Numbered from the stretch's first letter, positions 43,870-54,440 are shown. The stretch is DNA of 64,000 bases from Siphonodentalium dalli (GCA_032622095.1 CP136066.1:58374609-58438608); one strand, 5' to 3'. The notes: generated from the sequence alone by a model not told the origin. Numbers and translations: made by a program.

Positions 43870-44250
43870 AACAATACACTAATGCCCTAAATAATCGACT
43901 CCTTAACCAACATATACTGTCATTTTTGTCCCAATAAGGGACACAGCAACTTCTCCACTTATGAACGCATTCCTAAAAGAAAAGTAAATTCAGGTAAGTA
44001 AACTACATTAATGCCCTAAATAATCGGCTCCTTAACCACAGCAGAATTATGGGTAATTTTTCAGGATTTAGTCCGAAATACATTGGCATGACCTACCGGC
44101 ATGTAATCCCCTAAATAATCGACTCCTTAACCACAGCAGAATCACAGAGCTTTCCGATCAATGACAACAGGCCATATTTCTGACTAAATCCTGAAAAGTT
44201 ACCATAATTTTGCTGTGGTTAAGGAGTCGATTATTTAGGGCATTACAATA
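43870..44250. mobile_element. cluster of three family 2 MITE pieces
   Basis: A 5' stub (atgccctaaataatcgactc, ~43883-43912), a left half (44007-44080) and a near-complete deleted palindrome (44101-44250, ending gagtcgattatttagggcat). Between the first two lies a captured PAXX segment (43914-44006). The cluster ends ~100 bp before the TJAP1-like exon at 44351. Confidence 0.82.
43914..44006 (-). pseudogene. captured PAXX intron-exon junction fragment
   Basis: Matches 20534-20632 (PAXX intron end, 3' splice site and the first ~60 bases of exon 2) at about 92%: tactgtcatttttgtcccaa, taagggacacagcaa and ttctccactta are shared. It includes intron sequence, so it is a DNA copy and not a retrocopy. 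The next base on the right is the start of a family 2 MITE, as beside PAXX itself, so the copied block probably moved together with that MITE. Too short to encode anything. Confidence 0.87.
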
Positions 44251-44350
44251 CATGCCAGTAGCATCCTGTGGATTGGCGGTTATGCCTTGAATCGAATTAC
44301 GACATCATTATTATTCAAAATTCTAATCCAACTTTTTGTTATCTTTCCAG

Positions 44351-44434
44351 GAGAGATGTCATAATGACTGTAACCTCGCTGTACAGTTATTACAATGTAA
44401 ACCTTCTGAATTTGTTGCACATAAGCTAGATGCG
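44351..44434 (+). CDS. TJAP1-like gene, conserved CNLAVQLLQC exon
   Basis: Acceptor atctttccag, donor GATGCG|GTAAGT, phase 0 at both ends, 28 codons: ERCHNDCNLAVQLLQCKPSE then FVAHKLDA. Human TJAP1 has ERYRLDCNLAVQLLKCNKSH then FRNHKFAD at the same place: the best-conserved block of the family and the strongest single argument for the assignment. A degenerate tandem copy follows at 44458-44529. Confidence 0.92.
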
Positions 44435-44457
44435 GTAAGTTCTGCTGATGGTTTCAG

Positions 44458-44529
44458 AATAACTGTAACCTCTCTGTACAATTCTTTCAATGTAAACCTT
44501 CCAAATTTGTTGCACACAAGCTTGATGCG
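44458..44529 (+). pseudogene. tandem duplicate of the CNLAVQLLQC exon
   Basis: A ~95-bp step duplicated exon and donor region. The copy keeps a possible ggtttcag acceptor and an in-frame 24 codons (NNCNLSVQFFQCKPSKFVAH then KLDA), but the donor is ATAAGT instead of GTAAGT. The codons preceding NN are lost. The open frame (72 bp, phase 0) and conservative changes (A-S, LL-FF, E-K) leave open an alternative exon with a non-canonical donor. More likely it is a dead copy. Confidence 0.8.
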
Positions 44530-44842
44530 ATAAGTTCTGCTGATGGTTTCAATGTCGTATACAACGATCATTGTATAACAGGAAATTAAAGTATGTTTTA
44601 TGGAAGTTTTGGATCAAGTAATAAATAGAATCTACAACTCGTCCCTTGTTTATAGCAAAATTTACAAAAATCGTCCAGTTAATTAAGTCTGGACCTCACC
44701 AAATCTCGATCCAGACCTTATTTACTCGACTCGTTTTGTAAATTTCTGGCTTTACAAAAATAACACAGGCACACTTCTATGTCACGCAACATGTTGTGAG
44801 TCTGATATTACAAATAAATATTGCTTGACCCTTTTTATACTA

Positions 44843-44980
44843 AATACTCATTGATGAGTAGTTCCCTTCGGAACATTTCCCTACAATAAATAGGACTCCT
44901 TCTGCACTTGTATTAACTGTTGTCTGCTTATTTTTTCATGAAAACCCCTCCAAATGAATAATGGACCATTCCAATGTAGT
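44843..44980. mobile_element. family 11 MITE (one arm)
   Basis: actaaatactcattgatgag, ttctgcacttgtattaactg and gaccattccaatgt match the copies at 61490 and 63530. The return arm is missing. Confidence 0.65.
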
Positions 44981-46182
44981 AATGTTCTGATAATGAAAAA
45001 GCCCATCAGACCGATTTCCGATTACTGGAGGCACAATCGGCCAATTTCCAATTCTGATGTTTATGTATATTGTGCGTTTGTTCCCATAATGGACCTATAT
45101 ACACTCATTGCACTCCCTATCTCGGTATAGTTTCAAAGCCAAATACATCAGAGAAATATATACACACTGTTGCAAAATGTATTTCCGCCGATGTCAGTTG
45201 TGCGCTGCCTTTGATGTTTACCAGTAGTTATTTGACAAAGAGATCAAAGGTGCTGACTCAGAGTAACGTTATGACCATGTGGGGAACACTTGAAAGCTGT
45301 GTAAAAGTCTTGATTGATTACTTGTAAGTTGCGACAATGTATGGAATGGCAATGATTATTAATTAAATTTAGATTGCTGTCATATTTGTCTGAGATTTCC
45401 CAAATTCCCATTGGTTACACCTTTTGTCTTTTAAAAAATGGGAAGCTTTTATACTTTCGCCTACTCAATTTTTGTTTCGCGAGACCGCCTCCAAGTTCAA
45501 AGTGGAATTAAGCATATTTCATTGTGTACACCGTAACTTGTAATGACAGCATCACTATAACAATGGCGACTCGCGCAGCGAAAAAAAAAAGGTGCAATTT
45601 GGTACTACTTCACGAAAAAGCCAATTATGCCCCTCCTCACGTTGGTCGTTATTGAAGACAGTTCTGATCGCGACTGTACTAATTCATTCAGTGTGTGCTT
45701 CAAATTATTGACATAGCATGTGACATCACAGCATGGCACGTGCTCAACAGGAAACTATATTGTAATGATGTCAGCTGTTTAAAGCTTTCTTTGAATCTAT
45801 TTCGTGTCCACGCTCTTGAACCAATAACTTCATATTACCCGGGATATGTCGGGCAGGTGTGTTGCCATGCTTATAATATATAATCATATCAGACTGTTTG
45901 GATGATGCCAATAGCTTCTTTTTAGGCTGTTACAACTGTGTTTTCCATTCAATACTACGGTTGTATTGCATACGTTTATTAAAGCGTGCATATTGCGCTT
46001 AGATACTAGAATGTTTTTGTTTGTTTGGACAATTGGTAAAAGACGATGTTCAACTGCAAGGTACGATTAATATCCGATGGGCTATTATCGGAACATCACT
46101 ATTCCAATGTATACTTTTATAACTGGATAGAAGAATCTACTTATTATAGAAAGGGTTTAACTCAAGTTCATTGTATTTCCAG
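44981..46182. other. TJAP1-like last intron, little recognised
   Basis: 1.2 kb of intron DNA. A short match to family 11 occurs near 46095-46155 (ttccaatgtatacttttata ... ttatagaaaggg) just before the last exon. Frames at 45070-45327 and 45695-45883 lack splice support. Confidence 0.4.
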
Positions 46183-46599
46183 CTTCCAATCGATCTACAA
46201 GAACGTGTGAAGAAACACATGAGTCAAGAACAAATCATGAGACTGGAGGACGCCGCTGCCAAGGAATCAAAAGTGATTCGACTTCCCATGGCAACATTCC
46301 CGCCAACAGCCATGTTATATTCAATGAACGGCATGAATAATAATTCTAAACCTACCTTGGAAGAGGAAGATACCGTGCCATTAAGTGTGATAGCGAAGGT
46401 TTTAACCAAACCAGAAAGCAGTCGGAAACGGTCGCGGACATTTGTGTGTGCAAAGTGCAAACGAGGAGTTCCACTCGTAGATAGAGAAGTTCAGACAGAT
46501 TCATTGCGAGAGATCGATAAGGGATTGTCTGCCGAAGGTCCTAAGGTCCACAAGCAGTTAAGTAGAACGCATCTCAATTCAACGGAATATGAAATTTGA
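46183..46599 (+). CDS. TJAP1-like gene, last coding exon
   Basis: Acceptor tgtatttccag, phase 0. It begins LPIDLQERVKKHMSQEQIMR, aligning with human LPCELQDMVRKHL, and later has VPLSVIAKVLTKPESS against human VPTSVIARVLEKPES. A second short CxxC (FVCAKCKRG) and a polar tail ending HLNSTEYEI precede the TGA. 138 residues. The exons found total ~292 residues, far shorter than human TJAP1 (557): the long proline-rich C-terminal region is absent. No AATAAA was found before the MITE that begins at 46648. Confidence 0.88.
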   Translation, partial: LPIDLQERVKKHMSQEQIMRLEDAAAKESKVIRLPMATFPPTAMLYSMNGMNNNSKPTLEEEDTVPLSVIAKVLTKPESSRKRSRTFVCAKCKRGVPLVDREVQTDSLREIDKGLSAEGPKVHKQLSRTHLNSTEYEI

Positions 46600-46647
46600 A
46601 CAAAGTGTTCAAGCCTTAAAATCATTACTAACAAATTTCTCCACTAA

Positions 46648-47054
46648 TTAAAGGCACTCAATCTGATCAGACGCTCCTAAATACTATTTCTTTGGTTTCG
46701 AGGGTAAAAAATATTTGATTCGAGTCGAGGAACCCACCCATCAAAGCTCAGAGTGATCAGATATCAATTTTTGAAGTTTATTATTTCATTTGTTTGTGGC
46801 CCAGAAACACGCTGCCAAAAGGATGGTCTCGATCAAAATTGCGGATGAGGATAACTCTAAAAACAAGTGTAATATGAGTATTCACAAAATTTGGCCGTAT
46901 TACCACTTGTTTTTAGGGTTATCCATGAACAAATGAAATAATAAACTTCAAAAATCGATATCTGATCACTCCTCGACTCGAATCAAATATATTTTACCCC
47001 CGAAGCCAAAGAAATAGTAATTTAGGAACGTCTTATCCGATTGAGTACCTTTAA
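46648..47054. mobile_element. TTAA MITE, family 4 (reference-quality copy)
   Basis: TTAA-AGGCACTCAATCTGATCA left, TTAA-AGGTACTCAATCGGATAA (inverted) right, both arms ~200 bp and nearly complementary (tttgaagtttattatttcat and inverse, aaacaagtgtaat and inverse). It begins 48 bp after the TJAP1-like stop codon, so it may lie within the 3' UTR. Confidence 0.9.
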
Positions 47055-47286
47055 TACATTCTGTCACTGTGACAGGTTCAATACTATATATATATGGTGC
47101 AGCAGGATGTATAGTACAATTTGACCACAAAGAAAGTGATCGCAGAGTCTTCCATATAGAATATGTAGCTAGTGCTGTCGCTTCAACTGCTTATATCTGT
47201 GAGGGGGTGAGGGGGTTTGAGCATCTATTTGGCAAGGTTCTGCTTTGTCCAATAGATGTCAAATTCCCCGAGCGCATAAAAACTGT

Positions 47287-47537
47287 TTAAACCTTCCACG
47301 ACTGGAGCTTCCTGAAATTTTGCAAAATCCCTGTGCTAATGCATTCTCTTATATCATAGGGAGGCATATATAAGAGAATACATCGGCCTGACAATATTTA
47401 CCTTGACCTTGTAAGCCAGTGCATTTTCTTATATATTCCAAGGCTCCCAATGGCAAACTACTCACATATATATGAGAATGCACTGGCACAGGATATTTAA
47501 CGCTGCACCAGCGTAGCTCCCATCATGAAAAGGTTAA
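47287..47537. mobile_element. R1 core in shell B (diverged)
   Basis: TTAA-ACCTTCCACGACTGGAGC ... cccatcatgaaaagg-TTAA. Both hairpins of the core are present but eroded (attctcttatatcatagg; tgcattttcttatatatt). Shell B recurs at 49306, 54728, 61548 and 62686. Confidence 0.8.
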
Positions 47538-48412
47538 GAGAGAGCATTAGCTACATATTTTATTTATCCATCGCACAAAACTTGTCCTTTGCGTAGGCTT
47601 TCATTTGTTTCTTCGATGACACCTACATATTTATGAGTCTAAAGGAATTATTGGTATTTATGGTATGGGCAAACTGGAGTACAGAAGAAAAAGAAAAAGT
47701 TCTCAAATATGTTTCAGAACGAAAAAACATTGCCTGTTTTTCACAATTTGTATCAATTGCAGTGAATGAAGGAGTGTTCAGACGTGTCCGTTTCGTTGGT
47801 CCGTACTTTACGTTGTCTATGCTAAATCCATTCACACGGACACTTTGCGTTATAACACAGAGCTTCCGATTGATAATTGCATCTAATTAGTTTGTTTTAT
47901 AAAATATATGCCATATTATATACCATTTGAAAGAGGAAGCTACAAAACATTGTATTTTCAACTTATTTGATGTAATAACCTGTGAACATGTTGTTTTTGT
48001 TGAGATATCGACATCTGTTCTGTGCTGAAGTTTCTGCAGAAAGTCGATTATTTTCGATGGAAGGGGAATAACTCCCCTTCCATTGAAAATAAACTACAGT
48101 TTGAATTATGTTGCATTCGGGAAACCATAACGGGGGAAATCTTTCTATGATTTCAGCTATTTTCTATTACTCTTTGTGCACCTTCTAAAACACAGACGTT
48201 CCATATGTGATGAATTATTGTATTTTAATAATATTTTATGGCATAGATTGTTATTAAAACCGTATATCTATAAAAAAATAATCGGTGACTCGAAAATTAA
48301 GTGGGCCCATAATTGTATGACAATGTCAAGCCTGTAAAATCCCAACAACTCAACACTTTATTGACGTAAATACAAGTTGATTTTCCTTTGCTTCAAAGAC
48401 AGCCGCCATCTT
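47538..48412. other. intergenic, one strong hairpin
   Basis: No gene. A hairpin at 48050-48097 (ttttcgatggaaggggaat / actccccttccattgaaaa). The frames 47633-47890 plus and 47623-47835 minus overlap each other on opposite strands without support. Confidence 0.45.
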
Positions 48413-48576
48413 ACATTCAAGCCTTGAAATAGTGTGTCTGTCATTTGCAGAATGAGGTTCCCAGAGGGTGAATTTAGTGATGCTACCCCGCTATGCGCAT
48501 CATTAGTAGCATCACTAAATTCACCCTCTGGGGACCTCATTCTGAAAATGACAGATGCCCTATTTCAAGGCTTGGA
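48413..48576. mobile_element. hAT MITE family 3 (short form)
   Basis: CAAGCCTTGAAATAGTGTGT ... inverse ending ctatttcaaggcttg, ~165 bp. One of the two inner repeats is deleted, leaving a single hairpin around gaatttagtgatgctac. No 8-bp duplication is visible. Confidence 0.82.
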
Positions 48577-48935
48577 ATCTTGCCATTGTGTTCGTTAACT
48601 CAGACAACTCAACGGACACATCGCAGCCACCTGCATGCCTTGTTGTTGTCTGTAATCCAATTTCAACATAACGTATGCAACGGACATTCCAAATCACAAT
48701 GACATAATATAGGTCAGTTACCTTCACAAGTTGCGTATTATGTATATAATTACGTCATGAAAGTAGTACTAACCTAATAAAGCTACGTTGACATAATAAA
48801 CCTAAATGTTGACGTACTAAACACAACGTTTATCGAGCAGGCTTTACATGAGCAATAGAGGTAGTGACAGTTTGATGCAATCAATTTCTGTAGTCAAATT
48901 AGCCATGTTTTCATTCTTTTGTAATAAGCGAAAAT

Positions 48936-49166
48936 CACTGAGTCACGGCCGTATTGGATTCATCCAGCCCCGTTACATGGTTTCAGAGATTCTTCCAGCT
49001 GCAGTTCCGTGGTATTAGTGCTACAGGTAAAAGTTCTGGAGTAGCATTTCTATATATGGAGCTTTTGAATATTCATGACTTCCATATATGGAAATGCTAC
49101 TCCAGAACTTCAACCTGAAGCACGAAACCGGGCCTGATGGATCCAATATGACTGCGAGTTAGTGAC
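48936..49166. mobile_element. palindromic element, ~85-bp arms
   Basis: Left arm: gtattggattcatccagccc and aaagttctggagtagcattt. Right arm is its inverse: aaatgctactccagaacttc and ctgatggatccaatatgact. Short loop (gagcttttgaatattcatga). No match to another family here. Confidence 0.82.
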
Positions 49167-49305
49167 AGGGCATATTCGACCATGATTTCTTCAAAATGAG
49201 CGATCTCCAGATTTTCGTTTGATAAACCTGGTACATAATAGAGAGTTTTGATAAATGCGTGGTAAAATCCCCGTCTCATCTACTAACACCAAAAATGTGT
49301 CATTA

Positions 49306-49568
49306 TTAATTCTTTCATGACTGGAGATTCGTGAATTTTTTTGAAAACCCTGTGCCAATGCATTCTCTTATATATGCAAGTCTTCCAAATGGAGCTTCGC
49401 ATATATAAGAGAATACATTGGCCTAGCAATATTTACCTTGACCTTGGAAGTCAGTGCATTCTCGTATATATGCGAGGCTCCCTATGGGAGACTAGCATAT
49501 ATAAGAGAATGCACTAGCACAGGATCTTTAATGCTGCACCAAGGCAGCTTCAGTCATGGAAGGGATAA
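49306..49568. mobile_element. R1 core in shell B
   Basis: TTAA-TTCTTTCATGACTGGAGA left; tcagtcatggaaggga-TAA right. The core has both hairpins (ttatatatgcaagtcttcca; cgaggctccctatgggag). Flanked on each side by a ~45-bp direct repeat (atccccgtctcatct / atccccgcctcatct), larger than a target duplication. Confidence 0.83.
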
Positions 49569-49798
49569 TAGATAGTTTTTATATATGCATGGTACAATCC
49601 CCGCCTCATCTAACTAATGCCAAATTAAATGGGTGGTTCCTTTTCTTGGTCCTTTCTTCAAGGTTTTCGCGATGTCTCCTCTTCCTCCTGACTGGCATAA
49701 TATGAACCAATTCACCTGCAATTTGAGGGCTCTGTACGTTTGAGGTGTTGATAGCATTGCATTGATTATACCACAACTTTTGTGGTACAATCTAGAAT

Positions 49799-50236
49799 CA
49801 AGCCTTGAAATAGTGTGTCTGAAATTTGCAGATTGTGGTCCCCAGCGGGTGAATTTAGTGATGCTATACTGCATACTGGGCTAGCATCACTAAATTCACT
49901 CTCCGGGGACCGCTTGGACCTCAACTTCTGGGAAGTATCTATTGTTTCAAATTTACTTTTTTTTAAGTAACTTTTTCCCTTCTGTTCAGTTTCTATGTCC
50001 CCTAATTTGCAGAAGATAAATTGCATAATCGAGATGACTAATGGATGAACATCACCAACTTAAACTGGGGAACTTCAACCTGAACCTAGGTCTCCCATAC
50101 CAGTTGAGGCCTAAGTGGAATGAGGTTCCCAGAGGGTGAATTTGGTGATGCTAATCCACAGTGCAGGATAGCATCACTAAATTCACCCTCTGGGGACGTC
50201 ATTCTACAAATGACAAACACACTATTTCAAGGCTTG
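49799..50236. mobile_element. hAT MITE family 3, full length with 8-bp TSD
   Basis: Ends CAAGCCTTGAAATAGTGTGT and its inverse; flanks tctagaat (49791-49798) and tctagaac (50237-50244). Two internal inverted repeats (gaatttagtgatgctat / tagcatcactaaattc) sit near each end, with a unique ~250-bp middle (cctaatttgcagaagataaa). ~438 bp, non-coding. Confidence 0.92.
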
Positions 50237-50404
50237 TCTAGAACTGTGCCAACATATCCATAGTAACACAGACTACTGACCAATCAGTTGCAGTTTTAGG
50301 CAAGGTTGTATCAGAAATAATGTTGTATGCACCATTCATCCAGTTTTATACCACAATCGCCTATCTTACTTTATAAATAAAGCCATCTGTTTAAATTTTA
50401 CATT

Positions 50405-50890
50405 TAATCAACACCTGTTGATTAAACATGCCTACTGTTGATTAAACTTCGCAGAGTGGGTTAAACTTTCTCCATACAATTTGAACGGAAAAGTTTTTAT
50501 CCATCGCATTGTAAAGATCGTGGCATAAACTTCGCGGAGTGGATTAAACTTTCTCCATACAATTTGAATGGAAAAGTGTTTATCCATCGTATTGTAAAGA
50601 TCATGGCATAAACAAAATATACACATAGTGTTTCTGAATAACAATTTTAATCCACTCGTGGGATTGGCGATTTACACCACTCGCTGAAGCTTGTGGTGTA
50701 AATCGCCAATCCCACTCGTGGATTAAATTTGTTATTCAAAAACACTATGCGTATATTCTATATGTGATACATTGATGGAAAGAGCTCTTTCCATCAATGT
50801 ATCACATTATTATAATCAATAAATTTGAAAAATGATCAAGGAAATATGGGTTGATACAAAAATCGGACTTGGCACTGAAAGGGTTAACGA
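50405..50890. repeat. palindrome cluster with a shell-C end
   Basis: A two-copy ~80-bp tandem repeat (50445-50610: aaactttctccatacaattt, ttatccatcg). A hairpin follows at 50625-50755 (atccactcgtgggattggcg / cgccaatcccactcgtggat). Then a perfect 46-bp palindrome lies at 50762-50807 centred on GAGCTC. The right edge (atatgggttgatacaaaaat ... gcactgaaagggTTAA) is the end sequence of shell C (54483-54731). I could not place the matching left end. Confidence 0.75.
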
Positions 50891-51269
50891 TGGTCTATCT
50901 CTTCTGGGCTATAATTGCAACGACAACATAATTGTTATAAATCCTCCTGATTTCAAGACTACAAATAGCTATTATATAAAATACAAATAAAACTGAAGAT
51001 ATGGTAAATCTCTTAGCTGATCTGCAATTTTCTGTTATTGAAGCTGCTAACAAAATAGAGTTCTCCTTCTTGGTATGTTCGGAACGTTTTCGCGCAGATT
51101 TATATTCTAAAAATTGCCCTTAAAACTGTCGAATGAATGTCATAAGAATTTCTTAATAAAATTGATATTAATTGATAAAAGCTTTTCCGGATTGGTGTCC
51201 TTGTTTCATATCTATTATTTTATATCCTGGAATCTATATAAAACTTTCTGGGAAGGGATAGACCATCTT
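50885..51269. mobile_element. family 10 element (GATGGTCTATCTCTTC ends)
   Basis: Left gatggtctatctcttctggg, right gggatagaccatctt (its inverse). The same terminal word occurs at 53660 and, inverted, near 54010 (ggcccagaagagataaacta), bounding a related element. The right end is the insertion point of the family 3 element at 51270. Confidence 0.6.
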
Positions 51270-51677
51270 CAAGCCTGGAATAGTGTCTGTCATTTGTGGA
51301 ATGAGGTCCCCAGAGGGTGAATTTAGTGACGCTATCCCGCACAGAGTTCTAGAATCACCATATTCACCCTCTGGGAACCCCATTCTGCTTAGGCCTCAAT
51401 TGCTATGGGAAACCTAGGATCAGGTTGAAGTTCCCCAGTTGAAGTTGGTGATGTTCACCCATTAGTCCCATTGATTGTGCATTTTATCTTCTGAAAATTA
51501 GGGGATATAGAAACTGAACAGAAGTGAAAAAGTAACTGAAAACAATGTTAATTTGAGACTATAGATTTTACCCAGAAGATGAGAGTTAAGCAGAATGAGG
51601 TCCCCAAAGGGTGAATTTGGTGATGCTAACCTGCTGGCGACTTCATTCTGTAATTGTCAGACACTATTTCAGGCTTG
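51270..51677. mobile_element. hAT MITE family 3 with perfect 8-bp TSD
   Basis: CAAGCCTGGAATAGTGTCTG to CACTATTTCAGGCTTG. ACCATCTT is present at 51262-51269 and 51678-51685 with no mismatch. This is the clearest evidence in the window that family 3 is hAT-mobilised. The target is the end of the family 10 element. Confidence 0.94.
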
Positions 51678-51685
51678 ACCATCTT

Positions 51686-52281
51686 TAAAGACATATAATT
51701 CTAATTTGCATGTGATTTGCATATGATCACAGACATTTGATTACCTCTATAACATGATATTACCACGAACAAATTATAATCTCTTGATCTCTTTCATACT
51801 CATTTGTATTCCATGATAGTGGAAATCTGACTGAAGTACCGACTATTAGGGCTGTAACGATTCGATTCATGATCCATTTCATCACACATTCGATACACTA
51901 TACGATCCATCTCCTTTTCGTTATTTACATATGTTGATTAAATTTGGTTCAGGTAATTTAGTTTACAAATCGGTATGTTTCCGTAACTGTTTGTATCTTG
52001 ATGATTTGCACATACTCGGAAGTTGAACAGGCATAATTTGTATGTCTCTGCTTATTTAAATGATGTTCGCACTCCCAAGTCCAACCTTTCGCCTTTGTCA
52101 CATTAAAATTACTCATATTAAAGCAATATTCTGATAGGGTGCCCTGGATTTCTCTACGTGTAGTAGAATGACAACACAGACGAGAAAAACAAAAAAGGAA
52201 AAGTCTTAAAGCAACTCGTGATCAGGCATCAAATTCGACAGGATAATTTCTCACTTATGTCACTTTCTGTTGATTCATATT
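51686..52281. other. intergenic, one lone hAT-like end
   Basis: tagggctgtaacgattcgat at ~51848 looks like a hAT terminus, but no partner end was found. No gene. Confidence 0.4.
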
Positions 52282-52665
52282 CACGGTGGGGAATCACGTT
52301 GTTTTGGGGTTGGTGAGTACCACTCATACAACATGGCCAAGGCTAGTGTAAATGTACAAGGATTCAGTTCCTCATGAAATATATGAGGAACTGACACACA
52401 ACAGCATTTTGACGTCATAACATCTTGGAGAATCCTTCAACTCACAACTGGTCAGAATGTTAGAGCAAACAAATGTGAATTTGGACACAAATGAGGTATC
52501 AGCTTGTTTGAAAAAATAGTATAGCATCTGTTTGTAGCTGACGAAATACTATGTAATATCTTAGTTTATTACATTTTTCCTCATTTCTGGTTGCACTTAC
52601 GATCGCCTCGGCCATTTTGAATGCGTGATACTCATCAACTCGAAACAACGTGATTCCCCACCATG
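52282..52665. mobile_element. MITE, CAYGGTGGGGAATCACGTTG ends
   Basis: Left CACGGTGGGGAATCACGTTG then ttggtgagtaccac and caacatggcc. The right end inverted reads CATGGTGGGGAATCACGTTG, ttgatgagtatcac, caaaatggcc. ~55-bp arms, 384 bp in all. A small hairpin (cagttcctcatgaaatatatgaggaactg region, 52366-52394) lies inside. Single copy here, no clear target duplication. Confidence 0.8.
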
Positions 52666-53377
52666 ATATTCTTAGGTGGGAAATGTTCAGATAATATGTT
52701 CAACAAAAAGGACCTATGGTCCTAAGGGAGCTTCTCGTCAAAGGAATAATATCTGCATTCTAGATTGTTCACGAACGGCAAGTTTCCAAGAACAACGAGA
52801 ACATGTTCTTTATGATTCTCTATGATGAACACTAGGATGTCATGTTCGCGCATTTGGATGTTCTCTCCTCGATGGCCGGGAAGTGAAATCCTAATCCGCG
52901 AATATTCTTAGTGTTCGAATTGTCACTCCTGGATTACGTGTTGCTGGTCAATCATTCACGACCATCCAAGAAGGAGGAATTCAATAAACCCCATAGTGTT
53001 TACTTCAGTCAGACTCGTGGTGGTGGTGGTTACCATGGTGATGGTTGCTACAAAGTATTTGTATGTTATAACTATGGTGATGATTTGTTACCTCTTGTGG
53101 TGCTAGGGCCATCAAGATTGTGTATAAAAATAACATTGGAAGGGTTGGGGAGATTTTTAATTGTAGGCCTAGTTTTGAAAGTTTATTGTTTTATGAAAAT
53201 TAGTTTACTCTGTAGAAATTAGAAATATTTTTTTTGAGTTTAGGTGGTATTCTAGGGCAGATCTGATCCATCCTGGGACTAAACATTTAATGATATCAGG
53301 GTTTTCCAACTATTTCTCCAGCCACCTGGCCTTCTTCAGTGATGATTTATATAATGTTCCTGTAAGTATAATGCACA
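52666..53377. other. intergenic, no supported gene
   Basis: A small hairpin at 52710-52733 (aaggacctatggtccta). The frame 52911-53222 has a Gly-rich patch over tggtggtggtggtt but no domain or splice logic. Confidence 0.4.
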
Positions 53378-53549
53378 TACAGTAATGCTCTAAATAATCG
53401 ACCCCTTAACCACAGCAGAATTATGGGTAACTTTTCAGGATTCCCCGAGAGCTTTCCGATGAATGGCAACAAGCCATATTTCCGACTAAATCCTGAAAAG
53501 TTACCCATAATTCTGCTGTGGTTATGGAGTCGATTACTTAGGGCATTAT
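53378..53549. mobile_element. TA MITE, family 2 (palindrome)
   Basis: TACAGTAATGCTCTAAATAA to gattacttagggcatta, near-complete hairpin of ~170 bp with words aaccacagcagaattatggg and inverse. Confidence 0.87.
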
Positions 53550-53654
53550 TTTATAATGCACATACATGAATGTCAGACATCATTACAACATAAGCTTTCG
53601 ATTTCTAATTCCTTCTAGATGAGATAGTTTTTTTCTCCAAATTTAGTGTTTTGA

Positions 53655-54032
53655 AAACTTAAAGATGGTCTATCTCTTCCTATAACAAGTTTTGTATATT
53701 TTTTTGAGGGGTATAAAATAATAAATATCAATCGAAGACACCTCTCTCAAAACGCTTCTATCAATTAATATTGATTTTATTTAATTTTTTCTGGTATAAT
53801 ACATACGACCTATTAGGAAAGTTTTACGGACCATTTTAGAACAGAAACTTTTGGCGATCTTGCAAGAGATTTCACCATGAAATAAACCGCTTTATTATGC
53901 CTTTATTGACAAATAATATTCCCAATCTTCAGTTTAATCTGTATTTTATTCACACAAAAAGCTATTTGTAGCCTTTAAATTGGGTTTTATAGTTGTTGTT
54001 GTAATTTTGGCCCAGAAGAGATAAACTATCTC
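53655..54032. mobile_element. family 10 element, second copy
   Basis: aaagatggtctatctcttcc at left; ggcccagaagagataaacta (inverse) at right. The interior tgcttctatc/gattaatattaattttattt-type block recurs at 63780-63870. Ends and superfamily unresolved. Confidence 0.55.
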
Positions 54033-54440
54033 AGTGAGAGCTTTCCGATGAATGGCAACAAGACATATTTCTGACTAAAACCTGAAAAATTACCCATAAT
54101 TCCACTATGGTTAAGGAGTTGATTATTTAGGGCATTACTGTACCAAAGTTCAATAAAAACTTGATGGTTAACATTAGAAAAGGTCAAAGCATTGAAAAAT
54201 ATTTTGAAAATCATTTTCAGACTAAAATACTTATTACATAATTAGCGATGTTTGTTGACAAATCACTGTAACAGTTTTGTTTACATAACAATGGTTTCAA
54301 CACATGAAATGTCGTTATTGTAGAACTATCAGTAATGAAAATAAGAACAATGTTTATCTATTTCTCCATGTTCTTCTTGGTGGTGATGTTTTTACAGACT
54401 TGTATATTTTTTGCACATTTACTCACTGTGAGTGCCTTGG
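54030..54440. mobile_element. family 2 right half + family 9 repeat
   Basis: 54030-54142 is the return arm of family 2 (gagagctttccgatgaatgg ... gggcattactgta). 54160-54440 matches 4425-4730. Confidence 0.75.
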
